Notes under the pieces: model-generated
The model's input: the letters and a program-made list of their open reading frames with translations, nothing else
Told to the model about the DNA's origin: nothing
Databases searched by the model: none
Position numbers and translations under genes: made by a program
NCBI GenBank assembly: GCA_027314515.1
Contig: DAHVAR010000123.1
Location: 39,546-103,545, forward strand
Reading direction: 5' to 3'
Length of the DNA: 64,000 bases
From: Actinomycetota bacterium
GTDB taxonomy: Bacteria > Actinomycetota > Actinomycetes > Streptosporangiales > Streptosporangiaceae
Part shown: positions 50,759 to 59,466 of the stretch, piece by piece
Position numbering within the stretch: the stretch's first letter is position 1
How the letters are laid out: every line of letters begins with the position of its first letter

Positions 50759-51817
50759 ATGGTGCGTCCGGGAACCAGCACAAAGCAGACGAGCGCCGAC
50801 GAACAGCGCACGCCACGGCCGGGGCAGCGCCTGGCCTGGCTGGCCGGATCTGAGCGAACCCGTTGGCTCGCCAGGGCCGCAATCGCCCTGGTGTGCCTCG
50901 GACTGGTGGCTGCCGGAACTTTGGGCGTAGTTCGCTACGTGTCCACATACTGGCTGTACCGCGGATTCACGCAGCCGATCCTGCCCCGCAGCATGCTCGT
51001 GCGGCAGCACGGAGTAGCTCGCCGGGTCGCCGTGATCCCGGCATCGCTACACCAGATTACGATCGCCAGCCGCGCTCTTGGCGGCTACCGGGACCCGGTG
51101 GACGTCGTCCTGCCGCCGGGGTACGCGGCCCACCCTGCCCGGCGCTATCCGGTGCTGTACCTGCTGACCGGAAGCCCCGGCGACCCGTCTAACTTCCTGA
51201 CCGTCGGCCAGATAGGGGTGGCCGACGCCGAGCTCGTCGCGGCGGGCCGGATCCAGCCGCTCATCCTGGTGGTGCCCGCTGGCGGCCGCTCGTTCTTTGC
51301 TGACCACGAGTGGGCGAACGCGATCCAGCCCGGCAATGACTGGGCGACGTTCGTGGCAAGGGACCTGGTGCACGCCATCGATGCGCGGTACCGGACGGTC
51401 GCCAGCGGCTCCTGGCGCGGCCTTGCCGGGCTGTCCGAGGGCGGCTTCGGCGCGCTGAACATCGGGCTGCACCACCCTGGCGAGTTCCGGTTGCTCGAAA
51501 GCTGGTCCGGCTACATGCACGCCGACCCGATCCCCGCCGTCTACGGCCACGACCGCCGGCTGATGCGCGACAACAGCCCGGCGTACACCGTCCGGGCGGT
51601 AGCCGGGCAGCTTCGGTCAGACCGCACCTACATCTGGTTCTACAGCGGTACCCGCGATCCGCTGACGCCGCAGAACCTCGCGTTCCATGCCGAGCTGACG
51701 AGGCTCGGGCTTGCGCACCACTACTTCCGCTGGCCCGGAGCGCACGACTGGGGGATGTGGCGGACGCTCGCGCCGCGGGCGCTGATTACCGCATCGGAGC
51801 ACCTTGGCCGTGGCTAG
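50759..51817 (+). CDS. Membrane-anchored esterase, AhyD/antigen-85-like fold
   Basis: 352 residues. A single N-terminal membrane helix (about 38-57) anchors an extracytoplasmic alpha/beta hydrolase of the esterase-D type, with YPVLYLLTGSPGDPSNF, nucleophile Ser226 in GLSEGGFGALN, and the catalytic His in WPGAHDWGMW. Anchored esterases adjacent to MprF-like genes are known to remove aminoacyl groups from lipids (AhyD). Here the gene overlaps the MprF-like gene by 8 bases, which supports that role. A substrate test is the only proof; a mycolyl- or phosphatidyl-esterase role is possible. Confidence 0.8.
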   Translation: MVRPGTSTKQTSADEQRTPRPGQRLAWLAGSERTRWLARAAIALVCLGLVAAGTLGVVRYVSTYWLYRGFTQPILPRSMLVRQHGVARRVAVIPASLHQITIASRALGGYRDPVDVVLPPGYAAHPARRYPVLYLLTGSPGDPSNFLTVGQIGVADAELVAAGRIQPLILVVPAGGRSFFADHEWANAIQPGNDWATFVARDLVHAIDARYRTVASGSWRGLAGLSEGGFGALNIGLHHPGEFRLLESWSGYMHADPIPAVYGHDRRLMRDNSPAYTVRAVAGQLRSDRTYIWFYSGTRDPLTPQNLAFHAELTRLGLAHHYFRWPGAHDWGMWRTLAPRALITASEHLGRG

Positions 51818-54038
51818 CCGGACGCATGCACTGCTGACCGCCACCGGGCGGGCGGTGCTGCTGCCCGCCGTGATCATCCTGGTCACCACGCTCACCACCG
51901 GCTGGCTGTACTGGGTGCGCGAGCCCGTCGCGAACTGGCCAGGACCGAAGGTGGCGGACGTGCTCCCGCTGGACGAACTGGCCGGGCATGACCGCGTGCC
52001 GCTGATCGTCTGCATCGTCGCATTCGGGCTCGCCGGGGTGACGCTCGGCCTGGTCACCAGAGCCCTGCGGCTCAGCCGGCTGTCCGCCGGCCTGTGCCTG
52101 GCACTCGGAGTCGGCGGGTGGCTGTTCGCCGTCGACGCCCTAAGCCTGTTCATCGTGCGTCAGGAGCCGCTGTCGGCAACGCTCCGCCCGGCAGCCGGAG
52201 TGCAGCCGATCTATCTCGCCGCGGTCATGGCCGGCGCTGGCGGCGCGCTACTCGGCCGCCGCGGCGGAAGCGCGCGCGCGGCCGGGACCGCACGGCTGCT
52301 GGCCGCCATGGTCGCGGCGGGCGGGCTGGTCGACCTCGCCTCAGCGCTGTTCCGGCGCCCTGGCCAGGCCCTCGGCACGGTCGAGCGGCTCGGACCCGGC
52401 GTGGTCCACCCGGCCGCGCATGTGCTTGTCGTTCCGGTCGGAGCGCTGCTGCTGATCGCATCTCGCGGGCTGGCGCGCGGGAACCGGCGGGCCTGGCAGC
52501 TTTCGGTTGCCTTGCTGGGGATGTCAGCCGTGCTGCACGTGCTTCGCGGACCGGACTACGCGGCGGCGATCGTCACCGCGCTGATGGCGGTAGCCCTGCT
52601 CGCCAGGCGCCAGGACTTCCCGTTCAGCGGGGATCCAGGCGCGCAGCCGTCCGCGGTAGTCCGCCTGGCGGGACTGCTGGCGCTTGCCGTGGGCTACGGG
52701 CTGATCGCGATCTTCGTTTACCGGACGGCCGTCGGCGTCTCGTTCAGCCTCACCGCAGCGTCGTCAGACACGCTGAGAGGACTCATCGGCATGCGGCCCG
52801 CGGGCGAGGCGTACCTCGGCCGCGGCTTCTCCCGGTGGTTCCCGCTCTCCGTGCTGTCCATCGCGGCAATCGGCCTGATCTGGGCCGCCGACGTGTGGCT
52901 CCGGCCGTGGCGCCAGCGCATCTTCCCCGACGCCGGGCGCCGCGAGCGTGCCGCCCAGATAGTGCGGCAGTGGGGCGATGACACCCTCGCGCCGTTCGCG
53001 ATGCGGGCGGACAAGGACTGGTTCATCAAGCACCGGACGCTGATCGCGTTCCGGGTGGTGCGCGACGTCGCGGTGATAGGCGGTGATCCCGTCGGACCGC
53101 CCGAGGAGGCCGGCCAGGCCCTGGACGAGTTCCTCGCCTACGCCCGTTCCCGCGGCTGGCATGTCGCGGTGCTCGGTGCCGCTGACCGGCTGCTGCAGAC
53201 CTACCGCGACCGCGGGCTGCACCCCATCTACCACGGCGACGAGGCGATCATCGATGTGCCTTCGTTCTCGCTTGACGGCCGGCCCATGCGCACGAGCAGG
53301 CAGGCCGTGCACCGCCTGGAGCGGCGCGGTTACCAGGCCGAGGCGATGTGGGCGGGCGACGTGTCGCCGGCGCTTCACGCGGACCTGGCCGCCCTGGATA
53401 AGGCCTGGTTGCGCGGCGATGTCAGGAAGGGCTTCACGATGGAGCTTGACAGCCTCTTCCGGCTCGGCGGCACCGACGCGGTCTTCCTTACCGGCCGGGA
53501 CTCGAGCGGCCAGCTGGCCGGGTGCCTGCACATGGCGGTGTGCGGGCCGAGCCGGTCGCTGTCGCTGTCCTCCATGCCCCGCAAGCCGGGAACGCCGAAC
53601 GGGTTCAGCGCCTGGCTGATCGTGAACGCAGTATGGTGGGCGCGCCGTAACGGCTTCCAGCACCTCTCGCTGAACTTCGCGCCGTTCGCCGACCTGCTGT
53701 CGGCTGGCACGCCCGGCTCCTCGGCGCAGCGCCTGAAGCGGGGTGCGCTGCTCAGTCTGAAGCACGCGCTGGCGCTCCAGCTCGACAACCTGGTGCGGTT
53801 CGACCGGCAGTTCAGTCCGCGCTGGCAGTCCAGGTACGTGGTGGTAGAGCACCGGACCGACTTGCCGCGCATCGCGTTCGCCGCGATGGCTGCCGAGGGC
53901 TACCTGCCGCACGCCGACCTGGTCCGCGGCGTGAACTGGCTGCCGGACGCGGGCCAGCCGGAAGCGCCGCCACCCGATGGCGCCGCGGAGCCGGCCGGCG
54001 CCCACCAGACCGGATCCGGCAAAGCGGGCAGGCGGTGA
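51810..54038 (+). CDS. MprF/LysX-type aminoacyl-lipid transferase (DUF2156)
   Basis: About 742 residues. The N-terminal half holds roughly ten membrane helices. The C-terminal half is the GNAT-related DUF2156 domain: WFIKHRTLIAFRVVRDVAV, GDPVGPPEEAGQALDEFL, FTMELDSLFRLGG and RNGFQHLSLNFAPFADLL. Such enzymes move amino acids from tRNA to phosphatidylglycerol or diacylglycerol. No fused lysyl-tRNA synthetase follows, so the cellular tRNA pool is used. GTG 51810 is the preferred start; TTG 51804 is possible. It overlaps both neighbours and forms a three-gene unit. Confidence 0.87.
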   Translation: MASRTHALLTATGRAVLLPAVIILVTTLTTGWLYWVREPVANWPGPKVADVLPLDELAGHDRVPLIVCIVAFGLAGVTLGLVTRALRLSRLSAGLCLALGVGGWLFAVDALSLFIVRQEPLSATLRPAAGVQPIYLAAVMAGAGGALLGRRGGSARAAGTARLLAAMVAAGGLVDLASALFRRPGQALGTVERLGPGVVHPAAHVLVVPVGALLLIASRGLARGNRRAWQLSVALLGMSAVLHVLRGPDYAAAIVTALMAVALLARRQDFPFSGDPGAQPSAVVRLAGLLALAVGYGLIAIFVYRTAVGVSFSLTAASSDTLRGLIGMRPAGEAYLGRGFSRWFPLSVLSIAAIGLIWAADVWLRPWRQRIFPDAGRRERAAQIVRQWGDDTLAPFAMRADKDWFIKHRTLIAFRVVRDVAVIGGDPVGPPEEAGQALDEFLAYARSRGWHVAVLGAADRLLQTYRDRGLHPIYHGDEAIIDVPSFSLDGRPMRTSRQAVHRLERRGYQAEAMWAGDVSPALHADLAALDKAWLRGDVRKGFTMELDSLFRLGGTDAVFLTGRDSSGQLAGCLHMAVCGPSRSLSLSSMPRKPGTPNGFSAWLIVNAVWWARRNGFQHLSLNFAPFADLLSAGTPGSSAQRLKRGALLSLKHALALQLDNLVRFDRQFSPRWQSRYVVVEHRTDLPRIAFAAMAAEGYLPHADLVRGVNWLPDAGQPEAPPPDGAAEPAGAHQTGSGKAGRR

Positions 54039-54919
54039 TGCTCGCCGCCGGGCTCTTGCTGGCCCTGCTGTCGACCGCAGCCTTGAACGGCGGGTTCTTC
54101 CTGCAGCATGCCGCCAGCCAGCGGCTGCCTGAGCTCACCGTGCGACGCCCGTTCGCCTCCCTGTCCGCCTTGTTCTCCAACCTTCGCTGGGTCACTGGCT
54201 TCGTGACCGGCCTGGCCGGCTGGGCGCTGTACATCGCGGCGCTCGGGCTGGCACCGCTGTCGCTGGTGCAGGCCACTGCAGCCGGCGGCATGGGGCTGCT
54301 CGCGCTGCTCGTCCGGGCTGGCGGAGTCCGCCTGACAGCGCGCGAGTGGGCGGCCGTCGCGGCAGCAGTCAGCGGGCTGCTCCTGGTCGGTCTCTCGCTG
54401 CCGGCTGGGACGGCTCACGCCGCCGCGACCGGCTGGGGCTTGCCGCTGATCTGGGTGCTGGCCTCGCTGCTGGCAGCGGGCATTGCCGCCAGTCCCGCTG
54501 CGGTCGCGCTGCGGCCAGGGGCCGGACTCGCTGTCGCCTCCGGCCTGCTCTACGCCGCGGGCGATATCGCCACCAAAGCGGCGGTCAGTGGCATCAAGCC
54601 GGTGTACCTGTTCGCTGTCCTGCTTCCGCTCTGTCACGGCCTGGCCTTCGTGGCGCTGCAGCTGGCATTCCAGCGCGGCAGCGCGCTGGCCACGGCCGGG
54701 GTATCCAGCCTGCTGACCAACCTGCTGCCGATCGTGGCCGGCTTCGCCGCCTTCCACGAGCAGATGCCGGGCGGCCTGCCAGGCGTCCTGCGCGGTCTGG
54801 GGTTCACCGGAGCCGTGCTCGGAGCTGCTTTGCTTGCGGGCATCGGCCCGCACGGTAAGGCAAGCACACCCGACTCTGATCAGGCTCGCGTGACCTGCGC
54901 GACCGGATCACGCAGGTAG
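54035..54919 (+). CDS. DMT-superfamily (EamA-like) membrane transporter
   Basis: 294 residues, about nine to ten hydrophobic helices with the Gly/Ala-rich EamA look (ALGLAPLSLVQATAAGGMG; LLTNLLPIVAGFAAFHEQMP near the end). It is not one of the well-defined sugar or drug exporters; it may flip or export a lipid or metabolite. Start is GTG 54035 (GTGA overlap with the MprF-like gene) or ATG 54038. Being in one unit with the esterase and MprF-like protein, a lipid-flipping job is attractive but unproven. Confidence 0.78.
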   Translation: MMLAAGLLLALLSTAALNGGFFLQHAASQRLPELTVRRPFASLSALFSNLRWVTGFVTGLAGWALYIAALGLAPLSLVQATAAGGMGLLALLVRAGGVRLTAREWAAVAAAVSGLLLVGLSLPAGTAHAAATGWGLPLIWVLASLLAAGIAASPAAVALRPGAGLAVASGLLYAAGDIATKAAVSGIKPVYLFAVLLPLCHGLAFVALQLAFQRGSALATAGVSSLLTNLLPIVAGFAAFHEQMPGGLPGVLRGLGFTGAVLGAALLAGIGPHGKASTPDSDQARVTCATGSRR

Positions 54920-55045
54920 AGCTGGCGGCGCTGTGCTCGGCTGGCCGGGTACGCAGCGCGAGGGACGGCTCCGTGCGGCCCATGACGCGGTCACCCGGAG
55001 CCTGGCCCGTTCGCCGAGTTCTCGTGCTTGCCGGCAGCGCTCCGG

Positions 55046-55450
55046 TCAAGCCGCGACGAGCGCGTCTGTCAGGGGATCGATGCCGGCCAGCCGTGCCGCC
55101 AGGCCATCGGTGAGGTGGCGGCGGACAGCCAGCGCGGCTGGAGAGTCGTAGCTAACCTTCGTCTGCCCTTTGTCATTCCATATCAGAATCTTTAGTGGCA
55201 TATCCAGCGCCGCCAGGGGAACGGCGGCCATCACCGGGGTGCCTGCGACCGGGCTGCCGAACACAACCAGCGTCATCTCGCGGAGCTCCAGCCCGGCAGC
55301 GCGTGCTTCAGCGGCCTGGTCGATCACGGCGAACAGCTTCAGCCCTTGCTGGCCGATGATCTGGATCAGGCGGGCGACAGTCTCTGCCACCGGCAGCGGG
55401 CTGAGCTTCGTCACCACGCCTGTCTCGTCAGTTGATCCGTCGCCGGCCAT
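55046..55450 (-). CDS. DUF302-domain protein A
   Basis: 134 residues containing one DUF302 domain: VAETVARLIQIIGQQGLKLF at the N-terminal side, VIDQAAEARAAGLELREMTLVVFG in pieces and PLKILIWNDKGQTKVSYDSP at the C-terminal strand. Function unknown; DUF302 proteins are often near redox, metal or sulfur stress genes. AGAAAGGAGTTC precedes the ATG. A second, weakly related DUF302 protein is encoded at 62038-62433. The upstream region has a short tandem repeat rather than the ATACCCC operator. Confidence 0.85.
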   Translation of the reverse strand: MAGDGSTDETGVVTKLSPLPVAETVARLIQIIGQQGLKLFAVIDQAAEARAAGLELREMTLVVFGSPVAGTPVMAAVPLAALDMPLKILIWNDKGQTKVSYDSPAALAVRRHLTDGLAARLAGIDPLTDALVAA

Positions 55451-55470
55451 CGCCGAACTCCTTTCTGTTC

Positions 55471-55520
55471 CAGTCCGAGCAACCGTGTGCCAGCCCGAGC
55501 AACCGTGTGCCAGCCCGAGC
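55471..55520. repeat. 20-base tandem repeat ahead of DUF302 protein A
   Basis: The 20-base unit CAG(T/C)CCGAGCAACCGTGTGC occurs at 55471-55490 and 55491-55510, followed by a half copy to 55520. It lies 20-70 bases upstream of the DUF302 start, in its likely promoter region. Confidence 0.75.
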
Positions 55521-55715
55521 ATTCCCACGATGGCGTGCGATATAGCGGGCTGGCAGTGCCCTGGCTGGGCTCAGTGGCGAGCTGACCGCCGAGCCTCCCA
55601 GGATGAGTGCTTGCGTAAGATCGGCCAGGTGGTGCCCGGATGTCCGATCCCCGGCTGCTAGCCGTGCGGTCAATTGCATGGCGCGGATGAGCTACTGGCT
55701 TAGGAGACACCAGGA

Positions 55716-57251
55716 GTGAGGCGAACGGCCGACGGAGTGCCGTCGAAGCTCAGTAAGTGGCTGCAGCCGCGCCCTGATGGCGAGCCCGCGCGCTGGCTCA
55801 AGGCTCTGACAGGCGACCCGACCCGAGACAGCGAGCGGCGTCGCATGCCGCAGCCGCTGCTTCGGCAGCGGCTGCAGTCCGGGCGCGGCGCGATGGAGCA
55901 GCCGAACATCACCAGCCACGGGGCTGACGTGCTGACCGTCCGGTTCTGGATCGCGCTCATCCTGGCGAGCGTCGCCGCGGGCTTGCTGGGCGCGGCTCTG
56001 ATGGTGCTGCTGTTCAACGTGCAGTTTGCCGCTTTCGGCTACCACGAGGGATCGCTTCAGCACGGGGTCGCGCATGCCTCAGACATCCGGAGGGTCGCTT
56101 CCCTAGTGGTCGCCGGCCTGTTCGGCGGCGTCGCCTGGTTCCTGCTGCGCCGCTACACCCGCGGCGAGCCTTCGGAGATCGACGAGGCAATCTGGAGCGG
56201 CGACGGGCGGCTGTCCTTCCGGCGGTGCCTCGGCACCTCGGTGATCTCCGAGGTGGTCATCGGGATGGGCGCCTCGATCGGGCGTGAAGCGGCGCCAAAG
56301 CTGATGGGCGGCGCCTCGGCGAGCGTGATCGCCGAGTGGACTGGCCTGTCGCCGCAGCAGCGGCGGCTGCTAGTGGCGTGCGCGGGCGGTGCCGGGCTCG
56401 CCGCAGTGTACAACGTGCCGCTGGCCGGCGCGCTATTCACGGCCGAGATCCTGATCGGCAGCATCTCGCTGCCGGTGATCCTGCCAGCGCTGGCCTGCTC
56501 CTGGATCGCCACCGCGACCGCGTGGGTGTACCTGCCGAACCGCGCCGTGTACCTCGGGATCCCCGACTACCACTTCAGCGGGTCGCTGATGGCATGGTCG
56601 CTGCTGGCCGGGCCGGTCATCGGGGTGTTCTCGGCAGGCTACATCCGGCTGATCGGCTGGGTGTCGCACCATCGAGCCCGCGGAACCAGAGCCATCTACG
56701 CCCCTGTCATCGCGTTCGGGCTGCTCGGCGTCATCGGAATCTGGTACCCGCAGCTGTTCGGCAACGGCCTGGACATGGCCCGTGATGCCTTCCTCAGTAC
56801 CGGCGGGCTGAGCCTGCTATTCGCCCTGGCCGCGCTCAAGCCGCTGGTCACCTCGATGTGCCTGAGCAGCGGGGCGTCTGGCGGGTTGTTCACCCCGACC
56901 CTGTCCACCGGCGCAGTGCTAGGCGGGGCCCTGGGCATCGTCTGGAGCCTGGCCTGGCCAGGCTCCCCGTCAGGCGCCTACGCCATGATCGGCGCTGCCG
57001 CCCTGATCGGCGCGGCGATGCAGGCGCCACTGTCTGGCCTCGCGCTCGTACTCGAACTCACCCACAGCGGCTTCGGGCTGATGGTGCCCATGATCGCGGC
57101 CACGATCCTCGCCACCCTGGTGGCCTTCCATGTGGACGGTTACTCGATCTACTCAGCCCGGCTGCCCGCTTACTCGGCCGACGAACCCGGCGGGCCGGCC
57201 AGCTCGGGCGCGCCGCCTGGTCCGGGAGCACAGGGTCCTGGCCCGGCCTGA
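55716..57251 (+). CDS. ClC-family chloride channel or antiporter
   Basis: 511 residues. After an N-terminal basic stretch of about 60 residues, the ClC fold follows: GMGASIGREAAPKLMGG is the GxGREGP equivalent and retains the gating-type Glu; GLAAVYNVPLAGALFTAEIL and SSGASGGLFTPTLSTGAVLG are further hallmarks. It moves chloride, or exchanges it for protons, across the membrane. The GTG start at 55716 is preceded by AGGAGA; an internal ATG at 55893 would drop the basic extension. A Gly/Pro-rich tail ends the protein. There is no CBS domain, so it is the bacterial short form. Confidence 0.9.
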   Translation: MRRTADGVPSKLSKWLQPRPDGEPARWLKALTGDPTRDSERRRMPQPLLRQRLQSGRGAMEQPNITSHGADVLTVRFWIALILASVAAGLLGAALMVLLFNVQFAAFGYHEGSLQHGVAHASDIRRVASLVVAGLFGGVAWFLLRRYTRGEPSEIDEAIWSGDGRLSFRRCLGTSVISEVVIGMGASIGREAAPKLMGGASASVIAEWTGLSPQQRRLLVACAGGAGLAAVYNVPLAGALFTAEILIGSISLPVILPALACSWIATATAWVYLPNRAVYLGIPDYHFSGSLMAWSLLAGPVIGVFSAGYIRLIGWVSHHRARGTRAIYAPVIAFGLLGVIGIWYPQLFGNGLDMARDAFLSTGGLSLLFALAALKPLVTSMCLSSGASGGLFTPTLSTGAVLGGALGIVWSLAWPGSPSGAYAMIGAAALIGAAMQAPLSGLALVLELTHSGFGLMVPMIAATILATLVAFHVDGYSIYSARLPAYSADEPGGPASSGAPPGPGAQGPGPA

Positions 57252-57431
57252 GGAGGCTGGCGCCTCAGACGGCGCATCGACCACACCGGGTGCGCTAATG
57301 TTCTGTAGCAGAATTAACGCTGCGCGTAGCCCTCGGTCGCTGGCAGCTGGCTCAGGGACGCGAACCTAGCCTGCGGCGTGCCCGGACGGTCGTGGCGGGA
57401 CCGGCGTGAATTGTCAGCAGATTCCAACCGC

Positions 57432-58178
57432 ATGGAGCGTGCGTTGATCAGTGACGAACTTCTGGCCGAGCGGCAGTCGCGATACCTGGGATCGCAGGGT
57501 GACTGGGACGAGTTGCGCTCGCATGTCACATTTCCCTCTCGTGACCAAGTGCTGGAGCTGGCTGTCCAGCTAGCGCGGCCTGTCCCCGGGCACATTGTGG
57601 AGTTCGGCGTGTACCAGGGGCGGTCGACGCGAACCATCCGGGACGAGCTGTGGATATCGCGGCTGTGGGACCGGCGGCAGCGCGGCAAGCGCATTTACGC
57701 GTGCGATTCCTTCCGTGGGCTGCCGACCGCGTACGAGAACCTGCCGGCCGGCAACTTTGCCACGCCGGTACCCAGGCTTGCCGGCGTCCGGATAGTCGAG
57801 GGCTTCTTCGAGGATTCACTGACGCCGCAACTCGCGCGCGAGGTGGGGAAGGTGAGCCTGGCGCATTTCGACGCCGACCTGGAGTCCTCCACCGAGCGGG
57901 CGCTGGACTGGCTGACGCCGCTGCTGCAGCCGGGCAGCTTGCTGGTATTCGATGAGTTCCTGGGCGAAGAGCCGGGCGAGGAACGCGCGTTCCTGGAATG
58001 GTCGCGGCGGACCGGAATCCGCACGGCGATGCTTGCAATGTTCGGCCGCGAGCCAGCCGGCCACACCGACACGACGGACCGGCGGGCTATCCTGCAGGTC
58101 GCCGGCGATCGCCAGATCGCGAAGGCTCCCCCGCTGCTGCCCAGGCGAGCCAGGCGCAAGCTGGCCTCGCGCTGGTAG
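57432..58178 (+). CDS. TylF/MycF-family SAM-dependent methyltransferase
   Basis: About 248 residues. It has the TylF-type start of the fold (GHIVEFGVYQGRSTRTIRDE), the conserved ACDSFRGLP acidic motif and FDADLESSTERALDWLTPLL, with VFDEFLGEEPGEERAF for the metal-linked acidic residues. The family methylates sugar hydroxyls in macrolides and related phenolic or nucleotide substrates; here no antibiotic cluster is present. A GTG start at 57378 would add 18 residues without family similarity, so ATG 57432 is preferred, though neither start has a good ribosome site. Confidence 0.82.
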   Translation: MERALISDELLAERQSRYLGSQGDWDELRSHVTFPSRDQVLELAVQLARPVPGHIVEFGVYQGRSTRTIRDELWISRLWDRRQRGKRIYACDSFRGLPTAYENLPAGNFATPVPRLAGVRIVEGFFEDSLTPQLAREVGKVSLAHFDADLESSTERALDWLTPLLQPGSLLVFDEFLGEEPGEERAFLEWSRRTGIRTAMLAMFGREPAGHTDTTDRRAILQVAGDRQIAKAPPLLPRRARRKLASRW

Positions 58179-58279
58179 CACCGGAAGGCGCGGAGCGGCC
58201 GCCAGTACCCCGGTGCCCGGCAGACCGCGCAGTCACGAGGGCATGTTCGCCGGGACGCCGCCTGCGGTGTGTTCCTGCG

Positions 58280-58948
58280 CTAGTCAAGCTCGATGCTGAC
58301 CGCTGGCTTCTGGCGCAGGGTGTTGTGCACGGTGCAGTGCGAGGCGACGGCCAGCAGCGCCTCCCGGCGATCCGCCGGGAGGCCGCCGGGCACGCTGATC
58401 CGCAACCGCACGTCGCTCACCCGGGCGGGCCGGTCCCCGGCCATGGTGAAGCCGGCGGTGACAGCCAGCCCGGACCGGTCCAGTCCATGCCGCAGCAGGT
58501 AGCGGCCAGCGTAGAAGGCGACGCACGAGGCGAGAGAGGCAACGAGCAGCTCCGTCGGGGTTGCCGCGGCATCCTGTCCGCCGTCGCCCGCCGGCTGGTC
58601 CACGAGCACCGCGTGACCGCGCACGCTGATCGCGTAGGCATCACCGCTGACATGGCTAACGGCGACCTGCCCGGCGATCTGGCTTCCGGAACCGGTCTCG
58701 CGCTCAGCCGCTGCCGCCTCGGCCAGCAGCGCGCGGGCAACCTGCCGCGCCTCAGCCACGGTCATGCCAGCCCAGCTGGCGCCGCCGCAGCCCGGGCAGC
58801 CGCCCAGATCAAGGAAGATTCGCCGGGAAGGATGCCTCGCGTTACCCAGATCCAGCCGGCCGACCGTCACGTCTCGGCCGCAGCTCGTGCGCAGGTGCTC
58901 GTGCCCATGTCCGGAACGGGCCTTGATGGCTAGATCTGAATCTGACAT
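58280..58948 (-). CDS. OsmC-family peroxidase-like protein with N-terminal CxxC extension
   Basis: 222 residues. The C-terminal 140 residues form the OsmC fold: ATPTELLVASLASCVAFYAG with the first reactive Cys and VASHCTVHNTLRQK with the second. The N-terminal 80 residues are not standard: they hold ARHPSRRIFLDLGGCPGCGG (CxxC) and an Ala-rich helix, possibly a redox or metal-binding add-on. OsmC/Ohr proteins reduce organic peroxides and polysulfides. GGGAGG lies ahead of the ATG 58948. It is 33 bases downstream of the thioredoxin gene on the same strand and probably in the same transcript under the operator at 59409. Confidence 0.87.
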   Translation of the reverse strand: MSDSDLAIKARSGHGHEHLRTSCGRDVTVGRLDLGNARHPSRRIFLDLGGCPGCGGASWAGMTVAEARQVARALLAEAAAAERETGSGSQIAGQVAVSHVSGDAYAISVRGHAVLVDQPAGDGGQDAAATPTELLVASLASCVAFYAGRYLLRHGLDRSGLAVTAGFTMAGDRPARVSDVRLRISVPGGLPADRREALLAVASHCTVHNTLRQKPAVSIELD

Positions 58949-58981
58949 TGTCCGCACCTCCCATGACTACTGGCGCCGGGC

Positions 58982-59374
58982 TTACTCGGCGGCCTGCTGC
59001 TGGCTTGCGGCAGGCGAGGCGTCGCGAGCGATGCTTGCCCGGACCTCGTCCATATCGACCTCGCGGGCCTGGCTGATGAGCTGTTCCAGCGCCGGCTGCG
59101 GCAACGCGCCCGGCTGCGCGTACAGCACGACCTTGTCGCGGATGATCATCAGCGTCGGGATCGAGGAGATGCCGAAGCTGCCTGCCAGCTCTGGCTGCGC
59201 CTCAGTATCGACCTTGCCGAACACCGCGTCCGGGTGCTGCTCAGACACCCGCTGGAACACTGGCCCGAACATCCGGCACGGCCCGCACCAAGCCGCCCAG
59301 AAGTCCACCAGCACCAAACCGGCGCCATCGAGTACGGACTCGAAGTTCTCTTTCGTGAGCTCGATCGTCGCCAT
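58982..59374 (-). CDS. trxA: Thioredoxin
   Basis: 130 residues with FWAAWCGPCR (Cys30, Cys33) and the cis-Pro in SSIPTLMII, plus a 25-residue Ala/Gln-rich C-terminal tail. It reduces disulfides or persulfides in the cytoplasm. GGAGGCAAGG precedes the ATG. A 16-base palindromic ATACCCC operator lies 35 bases upstream, so it appears to belong to the CstR-like regulon with OsmC. It is not adjacent to a thioredoxin reductase gene, unlike the main housekeeping pair, so it is likely a specialised form. Confidence 0.95.
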   Translation of the reverse strand: MATIELTKENFESVLDGAGLVLVDFWAAWCGPCRMFGPVFQRVSEQHPDAVFGKVDTEAQPELAGSFGISSIPTLMIIRDKVVLYAQPGALPQPALEQLISQAREVDMDEVRASIARDASPAASQQQAAE

Positions 59375-59408
59375 CCTTGCCTCCGTCTATCGCCCGGTAA
59401 ACCTTCGA

Positions 59409-59424
59409 TACCCCATGGGGTATA
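59409..59424. promoter_or_regulatory. CsoR/CstR-type operator, trx-osmC promoter
   Basis: Perfect 16-base palindrome ATACCCCATGGGGTAT, 35 bases upstream of the thioredoxin ATG. This is the classical CsoR/CstR-family box. Two further copies flank the PIG-L and cstR-like genes. It should be bound by the CstR-like repressor encoded at 62504-62764. Confidence 0.85.
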
Positions 59425-59466
59425 GCAACGGCGAGGCCCGGTGCATTCCCCTTCCGGCCGCATGCA

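Noticed and set aside
55530..55661. Short plus-strand frame with five Cys and three Trp between DUF302 and ClC genes
   Set aside because: No ribosome site before its ATG, and it is the tail of a longer antisense frame; not convincing as a peptide gene.
55687..55719. Ten-codon frame overlapping the ClC start (GTGA), a possible leader peptide
   Set aside because: No ribosome site of its own and no amino-acid pattern that suggests attenuation; likely chance.
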